Source: Bacillota bacterium (GTDB taxonomy: Bacteria > Bacillota > UBA994). From it: 10,667 nucleotides of DNA. Positions 7,050-10,667 of the stretch are shown here, one piece after another (positions within the stretch are counted from its first letter, which is position 1; every line of letters begins with the position of its first letter). A model generated the notes under the pieces. It was not told where the DNA came from. It saw nothing but the letters and a program-made list of their open reading frames with translations, and did no database searches. The translations under genes and the position numbers were made by a program. The stretch lies in NCBI GenBank assembly GCA_018725275.1, contig QLUC01000057.1, positions 1 to 10,667 on the forward strand. Direction: 5' to 3'.

Positions 7050-8381
7050 TTAGCGGAGAACAACTTCGACGCTGGTGCCCTGGCCAAGAGTGCCAGACAA
7101 CGCTACTTCGCCTTGGTGCATTTCAATAATGCGTTTGACGATGGCCAGCCCTAGGCCATTGCCCGCTGTTCCCCGAGACTTATCGGCCTGATAAAATTTT
7201 TCAAAGACGCGACCTTGATTTTCCGGCGCAAGGCCTACCCCGTAATCCCGAATGGTGCAGATTGTTTTTCCCTGAGCCTGGGTGAGGGCAATTTCGAGCC
7301 TACCGCGGACATGGGAAAACTTAATGGCGTTGTCGAGAACATTGATCCACACTTGGTAAAGCAATTGTTCATTACCGAAGTATAATACCTCATCCAAGTC
7401 GACTTCTATCTCGAGCGCCTTCGCGGCCCACTGCCCCTCTAGGAGCAATACCGCCTTGCGCAACTGTTCATCAAGGCGAAATGTTTGTCGCTCGAGAGAT
7501 TCGGTTTCGTTCTCCAAACGGTTGATGAGCAAGATATTGCTCGCCAACTGCGCCAGGCGCTCCGCCTCTTCGGCAATAAATGCTGCGCATTCTTTTCGTT
7601 CCGCCTCATCTGCACTCTCGCCGAGGAGTTGGGCATAGCCCTTAATGGCCGATAGCGGAGTCTTAAACTCATGCGAGATAGCGGTTATGAAATCACTCCG
7701 GAGCATCTCTATCTTTTGCAGTTCCTTGGCCATAAAGTTAAATCCGGCGATGAGCTTGCCCATCTCGTCCCGGCGCACTTCAGTGATGGCCACATTAAAA
7801 TTGCCCTTCGAGATCTCTTTCGTGGCGAGACTCAGTTTTTTGATCGGGCTGACGAGATAGTTAGCGGCAAAGAGAATCATCACTGAGCCGACTATTAAAG
7901 AGGTCACATTGACTGTGGCGATAATGCTCCGAAAATTGAACATCACCTTGCTTAAATCGGGAGCGACAAAGAGATACTGCGCAGTCTCATTTTTGCCGAG
8001 GCGCACTATCGCGGCCGGCATGATGAAGTGCCCACGGCGCAAAGTGCGGCTTTGGATTTCATCGACCTCTTGCAGGAGGGTAAAGTCTGCGGCGGTGAAG
8101 TATTTGTACACCAGGCGATTCTCGCGCAGTTCGCCGATGTTCGCATAGATGGAAGCCCGAAAGTATCCGGTGCGGAGCAAGGTCGGTATCTGATTGGCAG
8201 ATAAGGCCCCCTCGGCATGCAAGGTCTTGAGGTGGCTCACTACATCGACTAAGGTCTCATCGGCCTCGGTCAGCACTCCCCGCTCCGTGGTGAGCACAAA
8301 CAACGAGAACACTATGAGATTGCTGATAAAAAGGATGGCAATGAGCATGCCGACTAATCGGAGATAAAAAGAGCCTCTCAT
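7050..8381 (-). CDS. Membrane sensor histidine kinase (HAMP-HisKA-HATPase_c)
   Basis: A 443-residue two-component sensor. TM1 covers about residues 8-31, an extracytoplasmic sensing domain of about 120 residues follows, and TM2 is near 153-175. The HAMP linker starts at VSPIKKL (177-183) and includes the conserved DEMGKL (205-210). The HisKA H-box is AISHEFKTPLS (234-244) with phospho-acceptor H237. The ATPase domain has the N box INVLDNAIKFS (346-356), G1 DYGVGL (379-384), the F box VFEKFYQ (392-398), and G2 GNGLGLAIVK (407-416). All catalytic elements are intact. Its ATG overlaps the stop of the response regulator gene in ATGA, implying translational coupling, and the RND gene follows 35 bases later. 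It probably senses an envelope stress or a pump substrate (inferred); the sensing domain shows no family I recognise. Confidence 0.95.
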   Translation of the reverse strand: MRGSFYLRLVGMLIAILFISNLIVFSLFVLTTERGVLTEADETLVDVVSHLKTLHAEGALSANQIPTLLRTGYFRASIYANIGELRENRLVYKYFTAADFTLLQEVDEIQSRTLRRGHFIMPAAIVRLGKNETAQYLFVAPDLSKVMFNFRSIIATVNVTSLIVGSVMILFAANYLVSPIKKLSLATKEISKGNFNVAITEVRRDEMGKLIAGFNFMAKELQKIEMLRSDFITAISHEFKTPLSAIKGYAQLLGESADEAERKECAAFIAEEAERLAQLASNILLINRLENETESLERQTFRLDEQLRKAVLLLEGQWAAKALEIEVDLDEVLYFGNEQLLYQVWINVLDNAIKFSHVRGRLEIALTQAQGKTICTIRDYGVGLAPENQGRVFEKFYQADKSRGTAGNGLGLAIVKRIIEMHQGEVALSGTLGQGTSVEVVLR

Positions 8382-9052
8382 ATTGGTCGCTCCGCCTTGT
8401 AGCCCAACCCGCGCACCGTAATGATTTCGAACTCCGGGCGATGCGAGAACTTCTCGCGCAGGCGCTTAATGTGCACGTCCACGGTGCGCTCGTCGACCTC
8501 GCTGTCGAGGCCCCAAATTTCGTCTAAGAGGTCACGCCGGGTGAAAATTTTTTTGGGTGAGGCGAGTAGTTTATACAGCAGGTAGAACTCCTTCTTCGGC
8601 AATAGTTGCCCCACCACCCCTTCGCGCACCACGAGAGTTTCGTAGTCAAGCTCTATCTCGCCCATGACAATCTTCTTCTCGGCATGAATCTTGGCCCGCC
8701 GGAGCAAGGCCCTCACCCGGAGGACCAACTCTCCCATGTCCACAGGCTTAACCATGTAGTCATCAATGCCCGTATCAAAGCCCTTTTTCTTGTCTAGATA
8801 GGCTTCTTTGGCGGTGACCATCAATATGGGCATGGTCAGGCCGGCCTTTCGCATAGTTTCCACCAGCTCGTACCCGTCCATGCTGGGCATCATGATGTCC
8901 ACCACCAATAAATCCATGTGCTGATGCTCCAAAGACTCTAGCGCCTCTTTGCCGTCCTGGGCATGGTGCACCACGAAACCCTCACGCCGCAGATAGATCT
9001 CCATCAGGCGGCGAATCTTTTCATGGTCATCCACAAGCAGTATGTTTATCAC
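8378..9052 (-). CDS. OmpR/PhoB-family response regulator
   Basis: A 224-residue cytoplasmic regulator, partner of the overlapping sensor kinase. With the chosen start, the receiver domain (1-115) shows the acidic pair D8-D9, phospho-acceptor D52 (VVDIMMPSMDG), T80, and K102 followed by Pro (MVKPVD). The C-terminal winged helix (about 130-224) carries LLPKKEFYLLYKLLASP, EIWGLDSEVDERTVDVHIKRL and the closing ITVRGLGYK typical of OmpR types. I start at GTG (9052), because AGGGGGG sits 5 bases upstream and the protein then opens with INILLVDDHEK as in the family. The frame stays open upstream to an ATG at 9166, but those 38 extra residues would span the promoter elements and are not receiver-like. 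It likely activates its own operon, including the RND pump, through the 11-bp-phased repeats at 9121-9140. Confidence 0.94.
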   Translation of the reverse strand: MINILLVDDHEKIRRLMEIYLRREGFVVHHAQDGKEALESLEHQHMDLLVVDIMMPSMDGYELVETMRKAGLTMPILMVTAKEAYLDKKKGFDTGIDDYMVKPVDMGELVLRVRALLRRAKIHAEKKIVMGEIELDYETLVVREGVVGQLLPKKEFYLLYKLLASPKKIFTRRDLLDEIWGLDSEVDERTVDVHIKRLREKFSHRPEFEIITVRGLGYKAERPI

Positions 9053-9106
9053 GCTATCCCCCCTGCCCTTGGCTGAAATCCCACCGGGGCACCGCTTACC
9101 GCCCCT

Positions 9107-9115
9107 ATAGTAGCA
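9107..9115 (-). promoter_or_regulatory. Extended -10 element of the two-component/RND operon
   Basis: On the minus strand TGC precedes TACTAT (9112-9107), an extended -10 match. No good -35 hexamer exists at 16-18 bases; that position is occupied by the direct repeats, as in activator-dependent promoters. Transcription would start near 9100, leaving a leader of about 48 bases before the GTG. Confidence 0.55.
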
Positions 9116-9120
9116 ATGAT

Positions 9121-9140
9121 TTATGAACTCATTATGAACT
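9121..9140 (-). promoter_or_regulatory. Tandem 9-mer repeats with 11-bp period, candidate response-regulator box
   Basis: AGTTCATAA occurs twice on the minus strand (9140-9132 and 9129-9121) with two bases between, giving an 11-bp period. OmpR/PhoB-type regulators bind head-to-tail dimers on direct repeats of this period placed over the -35 region. The proximal copy ends 5 bases upstream of the TGC of the extended -10 element. Autoregulation by the response regulator encoded just downstream is the natural reading. Confidence 0.6.
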
Positions 9141-9167
9141 GTTGGGGCCAATCGCGCCATGGCCACA

Positions 9168-9201
9168 AAGAAAAACCCCGCCTTGTCGCAGCAAGACGAG
9201 G
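9168..9201 (-). terminator. Intrinsic terminator after the NagR-like gene
   Basis: On the minus strand CCTCGTCTTG (9201-9192) pairs with CAAGGCGGGG (9185-9176) over 10 positions, two of them G-U, around a 6-base loop, followed by TTTTTCTTT. It ends the amino-sugar regulator transcript about 70 bases after its stop codon and separates it from the two-component promoter. Confidence 0.85.
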
Positions 9202-9273
9202 TAACTCTAGAAATGTCGCCGATAATTGCCCACTACGGCAGTGACCCCCAAGAATGCTCCCACCAGCGTCCGT

Positions 9274-10029
9274 TTATTGCCCCACCTCAACCATAAACTT
9301 ATACCTATCCGAACGATAGAGCGACCTGGCATATTCAACCGGAATACCGTTTTGGTCAAAGGTCACTCTCTCGCGCAAGAGCACCGGCATGCCACTGGGC
9401 ATTTCTAGCAGTGCCGCCTCCCGCGCCGAGGCAACCTTGGCCTCCAACGTTTCAGCCGCGGCGCATAAGGTGACATTGTACCTGTCGCGCACAATATCAT
9501 AGAGGGAGCCCTGAGATACCTCAGTCCTTAAGGTGAGGAACGCGGGAAAGCGCCCTGCCGGCAAATGAGATATTTCAAGGGCCATTGGTTCCTCGTCTGC
9601 CAACCGCAGCCTTTCGATGACAATGACTGCTTCCCCGAGGCCAATCCTTAAGGATTGAGCCATCTTCTTGTCCGCGCCCTGCACTTCGAGTGCTATGAGC
9701 CTCGCTGCCGGCCTGAACCCTCGCTTCCTCATGTCTTCAGTAAAGCTGGTCAGCTTGCTCAACCCTTGCTCCACCTTGGGGCGAGCGACAAATGTTCCCA
9801 GCCCCCTTTTGCGGGTCAAGAACCCCTCATTGACCAGCTCACTCATGGCTTGGCGCACCGTGAGCCTGTTGACGGCGAGTTTCGCTGCCAGTTCGCGCTC
9901 GCTTGGCAGCTTGTTCCCCGGCATGAGCGTCCCATTGTCAATAGCCTTCATCAGGCAGGACTGAATTTGAAAATAGAGCGGGACGGGGCTATCTCCATCC
10001 AGCGCCATTGCTGTATAAACGTCGATCAT
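9274..10029 (-). CDS. nagR: GntR-family repressor with UTRA domain, NagR/DasR (YvoA)-like
   Basis: A 251-residue regulator. Residues 14-82 are a GntR winged helix (PVPLYFQIQ, LMPGNKLPSERELAAKLAVN, RLTVRQAMSELVNEGF, RKRGLGTFV), joined to a UTRA effector domain (about 95-245) with ERLRLADEEPMALEISHLP (139-157) and NGIPVEYARSLYRSDRYKF (227-245). UTRA regulators of the HutC branch bind phosphorylated sugars; NagR/DasR members bind GlcNAc-6-P or GlcN-6-P and repress amino-sugar genes. The assignment rests on the domain order plus a close match to the DasR/NagR operator 370 bases upstream, before a probable nagA. The start is the ATG at 10029, because AGGAGG (10040-10045) stands 10 bases ahead. An ATG at 10038 is only 1 base from that site and a TTG at 10050 precedes it, so both are unlikely. 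It lies downstream of the MurQ-like fragment and is probably on the same transcript. Confidence 0.85.
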   Translation of the reverse strand: MIDVYTAMALDGDSPVPLYFQIQSCLMKAIDNGTLMPGNKLPSERELAAKLAVNRLTVRQAMSELVNEGFLTRKRGLGTFVARPKVEQGLSKLTSFTEDMRKRGFRPAARLIALEVQGADKKMAQSLRIGLGEAVIVIERLRLADEEPMALEISHLPAGRFPAFLTLRTEVSQGSLYDIVRDRYNVTLCAAAETLEAKVASAREAALLEMPSGMPVLLRERVTFDQNGIPVEYARSLYRSDRYKFMVEVGQ

Positions 10030-10039
10030 CCTGGACATG

Positions 10040-10045
10040 CCTCCT
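10040..10045 (-). promoter_or_regulatory. Ribosome-binding site choosing the start of the NagR-like gene
   Basis: AGGAGG on the minus strand. The ATG at 10038 would be only 1 base away, while the ATG at 10029 is 10 bases away, which favours the latter. Confidence 0.7.
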
Positions 10046-10074
10046 ACCAATATTTCTAGGATGCAGAGCGCAGA

Positions 10075-10323
10075 TCACCGATCGTCTGTCCGAAAGTTGC
10101 CTTCCTGAATAGCCGTCCTGATAAATCCGACCCCGACGCTAAGTCTGGCTTCCGCTTCTACCTTAGAGCAATTGCACTTAATCATAACGATGGCCGTCTT
10201 TACTTTGAAGTTAGCCTCCCTCAATGCTTGGCTCGCAGTGTCATAATCGCACTCGCCAACTTGCATAATAATCTTTTTGGCGCGTTCAATCAGTTTTAGA
10301 TTTGAAGGATGTAGATCAGCCAT
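10075..10323 (-). CDS. Freestanding C-terminal (lid) domain of MurNAc-6-phosphate etherase, probable murQ remnant
   Basis: An 82-residue intact frame that looks like only the last quarter of MurQ, the lyase that cleaves the lactyl ether of MurNAc-6-P during cell-wall recycling. MADLHPSNLKLIERAKKIIM (1-20), CDYDTASQALREANFKVKTA (24-43), and IVMIKCNCSKVEAEARL match the helical C-terminal domain (DLxPxNxKLxxRA, NVKTAIVM). The catalytic sugar-isomerase (SIS) domain of roughly 220 residues is absent. The frame stays open nine codons upstream to a TGA, but those codons do not resemble MurQ, so similarity stops at the Met. No ribosome-binding site precedes the ATG (CACGGGA only). I read it as a decayed murQ whose 5' part was deleted between the operator and this point. 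A functional stand-alone domain is possible, since the frame has no lesion. It is followed by nagR 45 bases downstream. Confidence 0.65.
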   Translation of the reverse strand: MADLHPSNLKLIERAKKIIMQVGECDYDTASQALREANFKVKTAIVMIKCNCSKVEAEARLSVGVGFIRTAIQEGNFRTDDR

Positions 10324-10375
10324 TCCCGTGGGCGATTCTACGCGGCTGACTCAGCTCTCACTTTGTCCGTAATGT

Positions 10376-10405
10376 TTGCCTTGCCCCCTGGCACTTTGCT
10401 ATACT
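10376..10405 (+). promoter_or_regulatory. Candidate promoter of the nagA-like gene
   Basis: TTGCCT (10376-10381) and TATACT (10400-10405) are 18 bases apart. The -10 lies inside the left arm of the operator, so a bound repressor would block RNA polymerase. It implies an untranslated leader of about 130 bases. Because the operator is symmetrical, a TATACT also faces the minus strand (10424-10429), though without a recognisable -35. Confidence 0.5.
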
Positions 10406-10433
10406 GGTATAGACCACTATACCAGTATAGCAA
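10396..10433. promoter_or_regulatory. NagR/DasR (dre-type) operator in a large inverted repeat
   Basis: Arms of 17 bases (10396-10412 and 10417-10433) are perfectly complementary around the spacer ACCA. Positions 10403-10418 read ACTGGTATAGACCACT, one base away from the Streptomyces DasR consensus A(C/G)TGGTCTAGACCA(C/G)T as I remember it. Each arm also contains a near-palindrome (CTATACTGGTATAG and CTATACCAGTATAG), so two repressor dimers could be accommodated. It stands between the divergent MurQ-like/nagR and nagA-like transcription units and overlaps the likely -10 elements. Confidence 0.8.
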
Positions 10434-10541
10434 TACTTCTCTCTTTTTCTGTACATTCCTGCTCGATAGAAATATATTTCAGTTAATTTGCGCTTTTCTC
10501 ACTTAAAGCCGTACACTTCTTATTAGAGGGGAGAGGTCCTC

Positions 10542-10667
10542 ATGCCAGCTATCATCAATGCCCAAATCATCGTCGGCGACAAAGTACTGCCCAACCACTG
10601 CCTAGTCTTTAATGAGCAAATTGTGGCCATCGCCACCTGCGACGCCTTACCGACCCATCAGCTAGCG
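10542..10667 (+). CDS. nagA: Probable N-acetylglucosamine-6-phosphate deacetylase (5' end only)
   Basis: Only 42 residues are in the window; the gene continues past the right edge. The N-terminus (IINAQIIVGDKVLPNHCLVF, then NEQIVAIATCD) has the small beta-sandwich pattern that opens NagA and other amidohydrolases (xIxNGxIVxxxxVxxxxxLxxxxGxIxxI). NagA removes the acetyl group from GlcNAc-6-P in the cytoplasm, feeding glucosamine-6-P to cell-wall synthesis or glycolysis. The ATG follows AGAGGGGAGAGG, with 5 bases to the last AGAGG. The specific name rests mainly on the DasR/NagR-type operator upstream and the divergent NagR-like gene; another amidohydrolase cannot be excluded from so short a piece. 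No metal ligands are visible yet. Confidence 0.65.
   Translation, partial: MPAIINAQIIVGDKVLPNHCLVFNEQIVAIATCDALPTHQLA

Noticed and set aside
9053..9166. N-terminal extension of the response regulator (38 residues, from an ATG at 9166)
   Set aside because: It would cover the extended -10 and phased repeats, does not look like receiver sequence, and the GTG at 9052 has a well-spaced AGGGGGG.
10469..10480. GAAATATATTTC palindrome in the nagA leader as a possible catabolite-control site
   Set aside because: Only 12 bp, AT-only core, and it lacks the central CG of a CcpA site.
10441..10541. Riboswitch or glmS-like element in the roughly 130-base nagA leader
   Set aside because: No conserved motif or stable multi-stem fold could be recognised; the leader is mostly AT-rich and unstructured by eye.

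Overview
The window looks like chromosomal DNA of a Bacillota (Firmicutes) bacterium with moderate GC content, probably an anaerobe. The grounds are strong AGGAGG-type ribosome-binding sites, TTG and GTG starts, a YvoA/NagR-like GntR regulator with its operator, a Bacillus-type SDR mannonate oxidoreductase, a nickel-dependent LarA-family enzyme, and an RND pump with no adaptor or outer-membrane partner beside it. The genus cannot be called from the sequence. Nearly everything is read from the minus strand; only the gene at the right edge is on the plus strand. There is no rRNA, tRNA, CRISPR array, insertion sequence or integrase. No gene-free stretch exceeds about 230 bases.

Module 1 (1-3811, minus) is a compact sugar-acid operon: a GntR/FCD regulator, an SDR D-mannonate oxidoreductase, a LarA-superfamily enzyme, and an FGGY kinase of gluconokinase type that runs off the left edge. 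The members are separated by 20 bases or less. Together they suggest a route from D-fructuronate to D-mannonate (SDR), to D-gluconate (LarA-type C2 epimerase), to 6-phosphogluconate (kinase). This would bypass mannonate dehydratase and KDG kinase. The regulator's upstream region is very AT-rich and holds two perfect 18-bp palindromes.

Module 2 (3815-9140, minus) is a regulated efflux operon. An OmpR-family response regulator overlaps its sensor kinase by 4 bp, and 35 bp later comes a 1037-residue RND transporter that starts with TTG behind a strong Shine-Dalgarno sequence and ends at an intrinsic terminator. Ahead of the response regulator lie two direct copies of a 9-mer with an 11-bp period, next to an extended -10 element. 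This is the expected layout of an autoregulated OmpR/PhoB-type promoter.

Module 3 (9168-10667) is the edge of an amino-sugar locus: a NagR/DasR-like GntR/UTRA repressor with its own terminator, a freestanding 82-residue piece matching only the C-terminal domain of MurNAc-6-phosphate etherase (MurQ), and the divergent start of a probable nagA. Between the last two is a large inverted repeat containing a close match to the DasR/NagR operator, so regulator, operator and target are all present.

The most interesting items are the proposed uronate-to-gluconate shunt built on a LarA-type epimerase, the 11-bp-phased repeats ahead of the two-component/RND operon, the composite NagR operator, and the isolated MurQ lid domain. 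No wholly unknown multigene system was found.
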